Shown: positions 1 to 8,301 of the stretch, piece after piece
Position numbering within the stretch: position 1 is the stretch's first letter
How the letters are laid out: every line of letters begins with the position of its first letter
Program-made: the position numbers and the translations under genes
Assembly (NCBI RefSeq): GCF_002067135.1
Contig: NZ_CP020105.1
Span: 5,146,001-5,210,000, forward strand
Reading direction: 5' to 3'
Length of the DNA: 64,000 nt
Source: Spirosoma rigui
GTDB taxonomy: Bacteria > Bacteroidota > Bacteroidia > Cytophagales > Spirosomataceae
The notes under the pieces: generated by a model
Seen by the model: only the letters and a program-made list of their open reading frames with translations
What the model was told of the DNA's origin: nothing
Database searches by the model: none

Positions 1-210
1 CTTTCCGTCTGCGTTTCCGGACTTCGCCTGTTCGTCAACGGGGGTGATCCAAACTCCGGCGCAACTGGTATGCAGGGGGGCGACTTCACCAATGTCATCT
101 ATACAACGAGTATCAGCCAGTCCCAGACCAACGTGTTTCAGATGGTCTACGCCAATTCGGGAACGAGCTGTACGGTGTGTAATCTGGTCGCGCCCTCACT
201 CAGCAAATAA
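1..210 (+). CDS. secreted protein, C-terminal part only
   Basis: Frame 1 is open from the window edge to a TAA at 208-210, giving the last 69 residues of a protein whose start lies outside. The segment GLRLFVNGGDPNSGATGM followed by QGGDFTN closely matches a segment of the protein at 1210-2064 (GVRLFVTGKDPNSAQAGM, RGGDFTN), so the two are paralogues lying about 1 kb apart with another secreted-protein gene between. The last residues contain a CTVC pair and no recognisable T9SS sorting domain, unlike the downstream paralogue. No known function; an extracellular protein is inferred from the paralogue. Confidence 0.75.
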   Translation, partial: LSVCVSGLRLFVNGGDPNSGATGMQGGDFTNVIYTTSISQSQTNVFQMVYANSGTSCTVCNLVAPSLSK

Positions 211-248
211 TTTTTCGTTTCGAGACACTCAAACCCAGGTGACTGCCT

Positions 249-1121
249 ATGAACCCTATGATTCATTTTACGCGCTCCGGTATTCGATGGCAACTGCTGC
301 TCATGCTGCTACTGCCACTGACGGTTTGGGCATCACCACCCGCTCTCGTATTGGCAGAAACCACGAAAACGCAGGTAGCCGTGGCAGACGCGGATAACGA
401 TGGGGTACCCGACGCGAACGACCGTTGTCCCAATACGCCCACTGGCACCACCGTCAATACCTACGGCTGTCCGCTAACGCAGACCACCTGCGATTTTACG
501 ACGGTCAGCATTACGTTGACGAGTACCGGAGGAAGCGGTGACGGGATGCTCCGCTACGTGCTCGCCGATTCGGTGGGCCAGATTCTTCAGGCGAGTGAAA
601 CGCCTTCCTTTACGGGGCTGACCGGCGCGCATACCTACATGGCGTTGTCGATCAGCCACGACGGCAGCGTTAGCAACCTCACCGCCGGTCAGTCGCTCAG
701 CAGCGTAACGGCAACCTGCTTCGACTGGTCGGATGCGTTGATAGTCCGGGTTTGCGTACCGCAGCCCCCCCCACCCGCCCGCTGCGACTATACGATTGGT
801 ACGTCTATTGTCCTGACCAGCACCGGTGGCAGCATAACAGCCGGTACACTCACGCGCTACGTACTCGTCGACAGCGCCGGCCTTATGGTGCAGATTGCCA
901 GTGGCCCGTCATTTGCCACGGCAGGTTTGTTACCCGGTTCCTACTCAGCCTATGCGCTCGTTTACAGCGACGACCAGCGTATCGTTAATTTACAGACGGG
1001 GCAGGCACTGGGACAGGTTCAGTCCTCCTGCCTGGCGCTGTCTGACCCGTTGAGACTAACGCTGTGTAACGCCGATTGTGTAGCCAGATGCGTCCCGTTC
1101 GTGATCAGACGTATCCGGTAA
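249..1121 (+). CDS. secreted protein with thrombospondin type 3 repeat and two internal repeats
   Basis: This 290-residue protein begins with a hydrophobic export signal (about residues 13-36, LLLMLLLPLTVWA). It is followed by a calcium-binding thrombospondin type 3 repeat, DADNDGVPDANDRCPNTPTG, near residues 46-65. The rest is two copies of an unrecognised domain of about 90 residues. Copy one starts CDFTTVSITLTSTGG near residue 80, copy two CDYTIGTSIVLTSTGG near residue 178, and a proline run (PQPPPPARC) joins them. Cysteines are spaced regularly, suggesting disulfides outside the cytoplasm. It lies 38 bases after the preceding gene and probably belongs with the flanking paralogous pair. 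No catalytic motif is visible; a surface or matrix role is inference. Confidence 0.8.
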   Translation: MNPMIHFTRSGIRWQLLLMLLLPLTVWASPPALVLAETTKTQVAVADADNDGVPDANDRCPNTPTGTTVNTYGCPLTQTTCDFTTVSITLTSTGGSGDGMLRYVLADSVGQILQASETPSFTGLTGAHTYMALSISHDGSVSNLTAGQSLSSVTATCFDWSDALIVRVCVPQPPPPARCDYTIGTSIVLTSTGGSITAGTLTRYVLVDSAGLMVQIASGPSFATAGLLPGSYSAYALVYSDDQRIVNLQTGQALGQVQSSCLALSDPLRLTLCNADCVARCVPFVIRRIR

Positions 1122-1209
1122 AGGCATCGCTACGTAGTGCCACTGTAAAAAGTCAGGGGATTCAGGACCCAACTATTCCATTGCCAACGCATTGAATAAA
1201 CCGACCACT

Positions 1210-2064
1210 ATGCAAACCAAACTTCTTTTTCTTGCCGGTATGCTGACCGCCACAGCGGCACTGGCGCAGCCTGGACAAGCCAGTACCAGCAGTCCCCATT
1301 TTGGGGTACACTTGACTTACAACAGTGCGGAGAGTCGGTACGAAGTCTACGCCCGCCCCACCTTCAACGGAAATCGCTTCACCCTGGGTCCTTCGCAGGT
1401 ATCGGTAGTGGTTCCCGGATCGGTAGCCGATCAGCCACTGGCCGTGTACAGTGAGACGCCTGTTCGCTGGGCTGATTACTCCGATGTGTATGCCCCCCGG
1501 GTAGCGCCCGACATCGATATTCACGGTATCCACAGCATGGGGCGACTGCTCGACTTCGCGAAGGATACGCCCCTTCTTTTGTTCACGTTTTCGCTCCCCG
1601 GTGGTTATATCGACGGGGTTCGGTTGTTCGTGACGGGGAAAGACCCTAACTCCGCCCAGGCTGGTATGCGGGGTGGTGATTTCACCAATACACTAGAAGA
1701 TGCCAAAGGTATTAACTACTTCCGTAGTGTGCTCGACCAGACAGAGCTCGCTAAACTGAGCAGTGCTCCGCCAGAGGCTCTTGCCCCCTCCGTTGCTGTA
1801 TACCCGAACCCGATTACGGGTGATTCGTTCGTGGTGACGGCCCGTCAGTTTGACACAGGAGAACGGCTCCGGCTCCGAGTCGTTTCCAGCTCGGGCGTTG
1901 AGCTTAGCACCCGGGAAGAACCGGCTTCGGCGCTCGGCAGCTACCGCATCAGTCTACCCCGGCAGGCAACGGGTCAGCTCTATCTCTATACCGAACGACT
2001 TAATCAGCCCGCAACGGCTGCGGGACCGGCCATATTATGCCAGAAGCTGGTTGTTGTCCACTAA
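1210..2064 (+). CDS. secreted protein with T9SS-type C-terminal sorting domain
   Basis: The protein has 284 residues from the ATG at 1210, chosen because MQTKLLFLAGMLTATAALAQ is a clean signal peptide; an in-frame TTG at 1192 would add six polar residues. The middle (residues 25-190) is the domain shared with the fragment at 1-210, including DPNSAQAGMRGGDF. From about residue 198 a VAVYPNP motif opens a beta-rich tail of about 85 residues, as in type A sorting domains of the type IX secretion system, which direct export and surface attachment. The last residues QKLVVVH fit such tails. Substrate or partner is unknown. Confidence 0.8.
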   Translation: MQTKLLFLAGMLTATAALAQPGQASTSSPHFGVHLTYNSAESRYEVYARPTFNGNRFTLGPSQVSVVVPGSVADQPLAVYSETPVRWADYSDVYAPRVAPDIDIHGIHSMGRLLDFAKDTPLLLFTFSLPGGYIDGVRLFVTGKDPNSAQAGMRGGDFTNTLEDAKGINYFRSVLDQTELAKLSSAPPEALAPSVAVYPNPITGDSFVVTARQFDTGERLRLRVVSSSGVELSTREEPASALGSYRISLPRQATGQLYLYTERLNQPATAAGPAILCQKLVVVH

Positions 2065-2079
2065 TTCTTCTGTTGACTA

Positions 2080-2125
2080 AACCGGAAAGGCCAGCGACAA
2101 ACGTTTGTCGCTGGCCTTTCCGGTT
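2080..2125. terminator. 46-bp perfect palindrome at a convergent gene junction
   Basis: Positions 2080-2102 and 2103-2125 are exact reverse complements, giving a 23-bp stem with no unpaired loop in the DNA. It lies between the stop at 2064 (+) and the stop at 2134 (-), so it can end transcription from both sides. No strong T-run follows. A bidirectional terminator is inferred from location and structure. Confidence 0.6.
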
Positions 2126-2133
2126 GTCGTGCT

Positions 2134-3372
2134 TTACTCGTACCGCAGCGCTTCGATGGGATCTAGTTTAGAGGCTCGTATGGCGGGGTAGATACCGGCG
2201 AACAAGCCCACGGCCACGCACACAACGATACCCAGGGCCATCCAGGCCCAGGGCACCACGAAGCCGCCCTTTCCCTGGCTTACCAGCGTAGCAATCAAAT
2301 TGCCGATACCCAGCCCGAGTACGATACCGCCTAGCCCTCCCAGGATACAGATGACAATGGCTTCGATCAAAAACTGCTCCCGGATTCGTTGGGGCGTTGC
2401 GCCCAGCGATTTCCGTATGCCAATTTCCCGGGTTCGCTCCGTTACCGACACCAGCATGATGTTGAGCAGCGCAATGGCAGCCCCCAGCAGCGTAATAAAG
2501 CCAATGCCGAAACCACCGATGCGCAGGTAGCCGGTAATATTTTCGGTTTCTTTGGCCAGATCGTCGGCCCGCTCAATGTCGAAGGAATCCGGTTGGCCGA
2601 GCGGATCGCGCCGGATCTGGCGCATAACGCCCCGGGCTTCTCCAATGGCTTCGTCCTGGTCGGACACGCTCGGTACCGAGGCCGTAATGGCGAAGGTTTG
2701 CCGTTGCGATCCGGCCAGCGCCCGGGCTTTATCGAGCGGAATCAAGATAACCCGATCGTCGCCCCCCCCCGAGAAACCGCCTTTTTTAGCCAGCACTCCA
2801 ACAACCTTAAACTGATTGCCCGCCACCCGGATGACCTGATTGATGGGGTTAATTTTCTGTTCAAACAATGTTCCGGCCACTTCGCTGCCCAGCACGGCGA
2901 CGTTAAGTCCGTAGTCAACGTCATTCTGCGTCAGGTTACGACCACTTTGAACGGTGTAACCTTTAACGGCAATGTACGTGGGGTCCCCGCCAATCAACTG
3001 AACATTCGGATTGGTTTTCTTCGACCCGAATTTAGCCTGAGCGGCCCCGGACGCTACGGTCGAAACCGATATGGTGGCTCCGTAGGGAAAACGCCGTTTG
3101 AACTGCACCGCATCGAAATAGTCGATGGGCTCGTCCTGTTTACGCACCCGGCCACCCCGCCGGAAGTTATCATCCCGCGCTACGATGCTGAACGTATTGG
3201 CGCCAAGTCCTTCGAAGCTGGTGTTAATCGAGTTCTGCAACCCATCGATGGCCGTCAGAATACCCACGAGCGAGGTAATACCGATGGCAATTATGAGCGA
3301 AGTCAGTATGGTACGCAGGCGATTACCGGCAATGGATCGTAGCCCTTCGCGTATGTTTTCGATGAGATTCAT
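2134..3372 (-). CDS. ABC transporter permease, MacB/FtsX type
   Basis: This 412-residue inner-membrane permease has the layout of the MacB family. There is one N-terminal membrane span (about residues 21-43, TILTSLIIAIGITSLVGILT), a long periplasmic MacB_PCD domain (about 45-270), and three C-terminal spans of the FtsX domain near residues 285-310, 335-360 and 375-395. The cytoplasmic ERTREIGIRKSLGATPQRI loop and the closing PAIRASKLDPIEALRYE are typical of the family. Such permeases move lipoproteins, peptides or drugs, powered by a separate ATPase. No ATPase gene lies next to it here. The substrate cannot be read from the sequence. Confidence 0.9.
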   Translation of the reverse strand: MNLIENIREGLRSIAGNRLRTILTSLIIAIGITSLVGILTAIDGLQNSINTSFEGLGANTFSIVARDDNFRRGGRVRKQDEPIDYFDAVQFKRRFPYGATISVSTVASGAAQAKFGSKKTNPNVQLIGGDPTYIAVKGYTVQSGRNLTQNDVDYGLNVAVLGSEVAGTLFEQKINPINQVIRVAGNQFKVVGVLAKKGGFSGGGDDRVILIPLDKARALAGSQRQTFAITASVPSVSDQDEAIGEARGVMRQIRRDPLGQPDSFDIERADDLAKETENITGYLRIGGFGIGFITLLGAAIALLNIMLVSVTERTREIGIRKSLGATPQRIREQFLIEAIVICILGGLGGIVLGLGIGNLIATLVSQGKGGFVVPWAWMALGIVVCVAVGLFAGIYPAIRASKLDPIEALRYE

Positions 3373-3471
3373 GGACGGGTGGCAACGACGATACGTGAGT
3401 GGATGAGGCCGGAACGAGGGAGGCTACCCGTGGCTGCCCGTTTCCGGCTGTTCTTCCCGTTCCGCCAATCT

Positions 3472-3496
3472 TTTGCACAATATTTGCGTATCTTTC
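3472..3496 (+). promoter_or_regulatory. putative promoter for the 3539 gene
   Basis: TTTG at 3472-3475 and TATCTTTC at 3489-3496 resemble the Bacteroidota -33 (TTTG) and -7 (TAnnTTTG) elements. The 13-base gap is shorter than the usual 19-21, so only the -7 box should be trusted. It sits 42 bases before the chosen ATG. Confidence 0.4.
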
Positions 3497-3538
3497 GTTA
3501 TGACAAAGCTACCATACGCATTACTAATCGAAAAGCCA

Positions 3539-4801
3539 ATGAAACGGTTGCTGTTACCGCTTATCCTAATTCTGACACTGACGGGTCAGGTTTGGGCGTC
3601 TAAAATTCTGATTCCCATGGACGATGCCCAGAAGAATCACCTCAAAGCGTATGGAATTGCGTACTGGGTGCTGAAAACGCACGATACCGAGATCGACTGG
3701 TTGCTGAATTACCGGGGTGGCTCGTTTATGATGCCCCAAACGCAGGCATTCATCAAGGAAATGGTCATTCGCGGGGTTAGCTACGAAGTGATTTCCGACG
3801 CTCAGTCGGCGCAGATCCTGGCCGAAGTCGGAGCCGCCGATGCCAACATGGACGCCGTCAAGCTCCAGAAACCCCCCAAGGTAGCCGTGTACTCGCCCAA
3901 GACAAAACAGCCCTGGGACGATGCCGTTACGATGGTCATGACCTACGCCGAAATCCCCTACGACGTGGTGTTTGACGAAGAAGTGATGAACGGAAAACTA
4001 CCCGAGTACGACTGGCTCCACCTGCATCACGAGGATTTTACGGGCCAGTATGGTAAATTCTTCCATTTTAAGGACCAGCCCTGGTATATTGCCCAAAAGC
4101 AGGAAGCCGAATCCATAACCCGCAAATTTGGCCTCAACAAAGTTCCCGAACTGAAGCGCGCCGTAGCGCAGCACATCCGCGACTTTGTACTCGGTGGGGG
4201 GTATCTGTTCGCCATGTGTAACGCTACCGATACGTTCGATATCGCGCTGGCAGCCCAGAATACCGATATTGTCGATACGTTCTACGACGGTGACCCCGCC
4301 GATCAGAATGCCAACAACAAGCTCGATTTTAGCCAGACCTTTGCGTTCCGCAACTTTCAGGTGTACACGAACCCGTATCTGATCGAGTTTTCGAACATCG
4401 ATAATCAGCCCGAAGAGCGCGGTCTGGCCGAGCATAACGACTACTTTTCGCTGTTTCAGTTCTCGGCTAAATACGACCCCATCCCTACCATGCTGACGCA
4501 GAATCACCTGAACGTCATCAAGGGGTTTATGGGCCAGACAACAGCTTTCAAAAAGAACCTCATCAAGCCGGAGGTAGTTATCATGGCCGAGAACCGGGCG
4601 GCTGGTGAAGCCCGCTACATTCACTCGCCATACGGCCGGGGTTTCTTCACGTTCTATGGCGGACACGATCCCGAAGATTACCGGCATGAAATTGGCGAAG
4701 AACCCACCGACCTTAACCTGCATCCGAACTCAGCGGGCTACCGCCTGATTCTGAACAACATCCTGTTCCCGGCCGCCAAGAAGAAAAAACAGAAAACGTA
4801 A
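3539..4801 (+). CDS. conserved secreted protein, often labelled asparagine synthetase B
   Basis: The protein has 420 residues from the ATG at 3539. That start gives the signal peptide MKRLLLPLILILTLTGQVWA; the open frame extends 22 codons upstream without an export signal. Homologues in Cytophagales databases are commonly named asparagine synthetase B. I see neither the N-terminal catalytic Cys of a glutaminase domain nor an SGGxDS ATP-pyrophosphatase loop, so that name is not supported. Visible features are WLHLHHEDFTGQYGKFF, GGGYLFAMCNATDTFD near residue 225, and GRGFFTFYGGHDPED near residue 380. The last resembles glutamine-amidotransferase-like or ThuA-like folds that assess a gene-control or carbohydrate role, but the fit is loose. 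The C-terminus is very basic (KKKKQK). Confidence 0.75.
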   Translation: MKRLLLPLILILTLTGQVWASKILIPMDDAQKNHLKAYGIAYWVLKTHDTEIDWLLNYRGGSFMMPQTQAFIKEMVIRGVSYEVISDAQSAQILAEVGAADANMDAVKLQKPPKVAVYSPKTKQPWDDAVTMVMTYAEIPYDVVFDEEVMNGKLPEYDWLHLHHEDFTGQYGKFFHFKDQPWYIAQKQEAESITRKFGLNKVPELKRAVAQHIRDFVLGGGYLFAMCNATDTFDIALAAQNTDIVDTFYDGDPADQNANNKLDFSQTFAFRNFQVYTNPYLIEFSNIDNQPEERGLAEHNDYFSLFQFSAKYDPIPTMLTQNHLNVIKGFMGQTTAFKKNLIKPEVVIMAENRAAGEARYIHSPYGRGFFTFYGGHDPEDYRHEIGEEPTDLNLHPNSAGYRLILNNILFPAAKKKKQKT

Positions 4802-4878
4802 GCCTTCAGGGAACAGGGTAATGCTGTTGCCAGGCCTCACCGGCACCTGTTATAAAAGCATGCCAGATAATCAATCGG

Positions 4879-4912
4879 CTGCCCCCTTCCAGTGGATCGG
4901 GGCAGTTTTTTT
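4879..4912 (+). terminator. rho-independent terminator
   Basis: CTGCCCC at 4879-4885 pairs with GGGGCAG at 4899-4905, followed directly by seven T residues (4906-4912). It lies 78 bases after the stop of the 3539-4801 gene. The remaining bases to 5041 hold no gene or clear signal. Confidence 0.85.
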
Positions 4913-5041
4913 GTGACTATTTTGGGGAGTCATTCATCAGGCAGGGACCACACGTTATGGCACTGACTACGGAGGCATCAGGTCGTATGCGTTGCCAATC
5001 ATCCCACGCATCAACAGGCCATCAGGCAACCCAACGGCTGA

Positions 5042-6115
5042 TTAATACGAGAACCACTCGGCCACCATGTCGGCGCGGCTCCTGCTCTCCAGATTGCGTT
5101 CCAGCGTGTCGGGCAGCTTAGGGAAGAAATCAATACCTGTTAACTGCTCGATCTGATCGACGGGCACCACGAATTGCTTCAAAGAGCTATTGCTGGGTTC
5201 GTTATCGAGCAGAAACCCGATCATGCGAATCTCGGGCTTGTTACAATACAGGATCACCTTGTAGAATTTGCCCGGTACGCTGACCTCGTTGGCACGTCCT
5301 ATCGTTGGCAATCCCGGCTTCAACACCGATCCCGTTACTACGTATAACCCGTTATCGCGCACCGCCCACTGCCGCACCAGTTCTTCCAGTTCTTTCCAGA
5401 TACCACGGTTGAACTGGGGTGCCTGCGGGCTGACATTGCTCATGTAAAACGATTCGCGGGTGAGCCGCTGCGAGAATTTAAAGTCACCCGCCGGCGCCAG
5501 GTGCCCCCGGTCGTAACCTGATCGCGTGTAGTCTGATGGCAGGGCCGTACCAGTCGGCACGAGTGGGTCGGGTTTAAATTGCTCCCCGTCGCGGTCAGCG
5601 TCGCCCGTGATCTCATTAGCCAGCAATGGGTAGGCTACCCAGTCGGCATTTTTATAGGCATCGCGGTAGCGCAGGACGTAGCCATCCCGGCGCACCAGTT
5701 CATCATCGGCCCGGTAGAGGGGCAGCGCAAAATCGACCTCTTTCTCAAAATCGAACCGCACCTTGCCGGGTGATTCCGACGAGGAGTTCCCATTCTTGTC
5801 GCTGGCCGAGCCCGTTCTGTCCGTTGCTTCATCGTCGGAGTCGGTAGCCGGCCCCCGTCGATCGTCGGTCGCTACGTCCTCATTGGGTTCGGGGGCCTTG
5901 TAGGGGTTGTCCGTTTTTGTGTCGGCCCGGGACCGGCCCAGGCCAACCAGTTCCCGAACGTCATTCCAGAAAGCCACAACGGGTTGCGTACGCCCACCGT
6001 AGTGGAGAAAGAGGCCAATCAGGAAAAAGACAAACAGCAGCACCAGCGTATTGCCCCGCAGCCGGAAGCCCCGCCGGTAGTATTTTTTCGTGGTAAATCG
6101 TGGAATGAAACGCAT
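5042..6115 (-). CDS. membrane-anchored DNA/RNA non-specific endonuclease
   Basis: This 357-residue protein belongs to the NUC1/Serratia-nuclease (beta-beta-alpha metal) family. A basic N-terminus and one membrane span (about residues 22-42, LVLLFVFFLIGLFLHYG) anchor it. An acidic, low-complexity linker (residues 60-120) then leads to the nuclease domain (about 125-345). The signature DRGHLAPAGDF near residue 203 supplies the catalytic His, and MSNVSPQAPQFNRGIWKELE near residue 227 supplies the metal-binding Asn and Glu. The topology places the nuclease outside the inner membrane, fitting degradation of extracellular nucleic acid. It is divergent from the flavoprotein gene at 6215 across 99 bases. 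Confidence 0.9.
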   Translation of the reverse strand: MRFIPRFTTKKYYRRGFRLRGNTLVLLFVFFLIGLFLHYGGRTQPVVAFWNDVRELVGLGRSRADTKTDNPYKAPEPNEDVATDDRRGPATDSDDEATDRTGSASDKNGNSSSESPGKVRFDFEKEVDFALPLYRADDELVRRDGYVLRYRDAYKNADWVAYPLLANEITGDADRDGEQFKPDPLVPTGTALPSDYTRSGYDRGHLAPAGDFKFSQRLTRESFYMSNVSPQAPQFNRGIWKELEELVRQWAVRDNGLYVVTGSVLKPGLPTIGRANEVSVPGKFYKVILYCNKPEIRMIGFLLDNEPSNSSLKQFVVPVDQIEQLTGIDFFPKLPDTLERNLESRSRADMVAEWFSY

Positions 6116-6214
6116 GGGAGCAAATCTACGAACGAAGTTCGGGCTTTGGCGCAGGAACCGACAGTTCAGCCCGTAGCCACGAACTCAAAAACCCTAAACC
6201 GGTGTTTCCCTACC

Positions 6215-7441
6215 ATGTCTTCATTATCTATTGTTGTTATTGGCGGGGGAGCAGCCGGTTTCTTCGGGGCCATTACAGCCGCCGAAACGTTCCCGGATGC
6301 TACCGTTACGATTCTGGAAAAAACCCGCACGGTGCTCAACAAAGTCCGTATTTCGGGCGGTGGACGGTGCAACGTTACCCACGCCTGTTTCGACAACCGA
6401 CAACTGGTCAGGCATTACCCACGGGGCGAAAAGCCACTGCGAACACTGCTGAATCAGTTCGACGCCACATCGACCGTCAGCTGGTTTGAAACGCGGGGCG
6501 TTGCGCTGAAGACCGAAGCCGACGGGCGCATGTTCCCGGCCACCAACACCTCCGAAACTATTGTCGACTGCCTCCTCTCCACCGCCCGGCGGCTCGGAAT
6601 CGAGATCCGCACAAGCTGCGGGGTCAGTGCTCTGACGCAGCAGGCTACGGGCTGGACGCTGACCCTACTCGACGGCACTACCATCCAGGCCGACCGGGTA
6701 CTGGTGGCCACAGGTGGTTATCCGCAGCTTCCCTCCTACGGCTGGATACCCGATCAGGCCGAGTCACTACTGTCGCCGGTACCGTCGCTGTTTACGTTCA
6801 ACGTGCCCGACAGCCCGTTTCTGCCGCTGGCGGGCGTGTCGGTGCCCGACGCGGGCGTATACGTTGTAAATACCAAACAGGAACAGCGTGGACCGCTGTT
6901 GATCACCCACTGGGGCTTCAGCGGCCCGGCCATCCTGCGGCTGTCAGCCTGGGCAGCCCGGGACCTGGCCAATGTCGATTACCGCTTTACGCTACGGGTC
7001 AACTGGACGCCGTCTTTCAACGACAACACCCTGCGCGCAGCCCTGCAGGACTTCCGGCAGCAGAACGGTCGCAAGCAGGTATCGTCGCAGAACCCGTTCG
7101 GGCTTCCGTCGCGGCTGTGGCAGATGATGGTGCAGGAAGCCGGCATTGTCGATGACCAGCGCTGGGCCGACCTGCCCGCCAAACCCCTGAACCGACTCGC
7201 CGACCGGCTCACCAACAGCCAGTTTCAGGTAATGGGCAAGAGTACGTTCAAGGATGAGTTCGTTACCTGTGGCGGCATTTCGCTGGGTGGCCTGCAACCA
7301 CACACGCTGGAAAGCAAGGCGCAGCCGGGTTTGTTCTTCGCGGGTGAGGTGCTGGACGTGGATGGTATTACGGGGGGATTTAACTTTCAGAGTGCCTGGA
7401 CTACGGGATACGTAGCAGGCCTTCACATCGGCCAACCCTGA
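6215..7441 (+). CDS. HI0933/YhiN-family FAD-dependent oxidoreductase
   Basis: The protein has 408 residues from the ATG at 6215. I chose this start because the Rossmann dinucleotide-binding motif (IVVIGGGAAGFFGA) begins at residue 6; the frame is open for 77 codons upstream but those codons lack conserved features. RISGGGRCNVTH (about residues 48-59), LVATGGYPQLPSYGW (about 165) and a C-terminal CGGISLGGLQ...GLFFAGEVLDVDGITGGFNFQ stretch are hallmarks of the family, which binds FAD. The physiological substrate of the family is not settled. Length is typical. It shares no obvious operon with its neighbours. Confidence 0.9.
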   Translation: MSSLSIVVIGGGAAGFFGAITAAETFPDATVTILEKTRTVLNKVRISGGGRCNVTHACFDNRQLVRHYPRGEKPLRTLLNQFDATSTVSWFETRGVALKTEADGRMFPATNTSETIVDCLLSTARRLGIEIRTSCGVSALTQQATGWTLTLLDGTTIQADRVLVATGGYPQLPSYGWIPDQAESLLSPVPSLFTFNVPDSPFLPLAGVSVPDAGVYVVNTKQEQRGPLLITHWGFSGPAILRLSAWAARDLANVDYRFTLRVNWTPSFNDNTLRAALQDFRQQNGRKQVSSQNPFGLPSRLWQMMVQEAGIVDDQRWADLPAKPLNRLADRLTNSQFQVMGKSTFKDEFVTCGGISLGGLQPHTLESKAQPGLFFAGEVLDVDGITGGFNFQSAWTTGYVAGLHIGQP

Positions 7442-7541
7442 TTTTTCGGTCTTTTCATTGCAACCCTTCTCCCGCTGGCTGAGTCCTGAGAATACGTTCC
7501 GGAACGTTATCAGTTATTTTTTTACCAATTCTCAGCAGTTA

Positions 7542-8249
7542 ATGAAACGATTTGCAAAACCAGCGCTGGCGCTGATCGCGTTCTTTGCGTTCGCGTGCCA
7601 GGACAACCCAACCCTTGCGCCACCTGTTACAACCGGCGTTCTGGTAGACGATAGCTTCGCAACAAACACCAACGGGTGGGACGGTGATTATACCGATTAT
7701 GGCGTTGAGCAACAGAGCCTGATTGAGTTTTCGTTTACCCACGCCACGCTGCCCGCGCCCCTGAATCAATCGCAGAAAGCACTGCGGGTGTTTGGCCGTA
7801 ACCGCAGCGATGACCTGTTCATGTTCGTGCGGAAACAGCTGACGGGGCTGGCCCCCAACACCGACTATAAACTGGTGTTCGATCTCGAAATGGCATCCCT
7901 CCACCCCAGCGGCAGCATCGGTATCGGTGGCTCACCGGCCACGAGTGTATTTTTGAAAGCCGGCGCATCGGCCACGAAACCCGAGAAAGTGAAAGACGGG
8001 AATTTCTATCACCTGAGTGTCGACAAAGGCGCACAGTCTGACGAGGGCACGGCGGCCGTGATCCTGGGCAACGTATCGAATGGAAAAGACGTGGAAGAGT
8101 ACGCGCTGTTTCAGCGCTCAAATACCGAGCGGCCCCTCACGGCCCGCTCCAATGCCAACGGAGAATTGTGGGTATTTGTGGGTACCGACTCCGGCTTTGA
8201 AGGCGATCAGGCCCTGTATTACACCAAAATAAAGGTTACAGCCCTGTAA
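7542..8249 (+). CDS. lipoprotein of unknown function
   Basis: From the ATG at 7542 the product has 235 residues. The start gives a lipoprotein signal (MKRFAKPALALIAFFAFAC) with the lipidated Cys at residue 19; the upstream 28 codons lack a signal. The mature part is beta-rich with no Cys. A segment starting DDSFATNTNGWDGDYTDYGV near residue 36 resembles the opening of carbohydrate-binding or jelly-roll modules that follow a DFETGxxGWxxxF pattern. That resemblance is only suggestive. Function unknown; envelope location is well supported. Confidence 0.8.
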   Translation: MKRFAKPALALIAFFAFACQDNPTLAPPVTTGVLVDDSFATNTNGWDGDYTDYGVEQQSLIEFSFTHATLPAPLNQSQKALRVFGRNRSDDLFMFVRKQLTGLAPNTDYKLVFDLEMASLHPSGSIGIGGSPATSVFLKAGASATKPEKVKDGNFYHLSVDKGAQSDEGTAAVILGNVSNGKDVEEYALFQRSNTERPLTARSNANGELWVFVGTDSGFEGDQALYYTKIKVTAL

Positions 8250-8261
8250 AACGCGTAGCAC

Positions 8262-8301
8262 TAATGGATTGGGATCGACGCTTGTTGATCCCGATCCATT
8301 A
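8262..8301. terminator. inverted repeat between convergent genes
   Basis: Positions 8262-8276 pair with 8287-8301 over 15 bp with a single G-T type mismatch and a 10-base loop. It lies between the stop of the lipoprotein gene (8249) and the stop of ribF, which it just overlaps (8299). Confidence 0.55.

Noticed and set aside
2389..3342. 317-codon open frame on the + strand
   Set aside because: Antisense to the MacB-like permease, whose membrane spans and motifs are convincing.
5984..6214. 77-codon N-terminal extension of the HI0933-type flavoprotein
   Set aside because: It covers the start of the divergent nuclease gene, and the family begins only a few residues before the GGGAAG motif.
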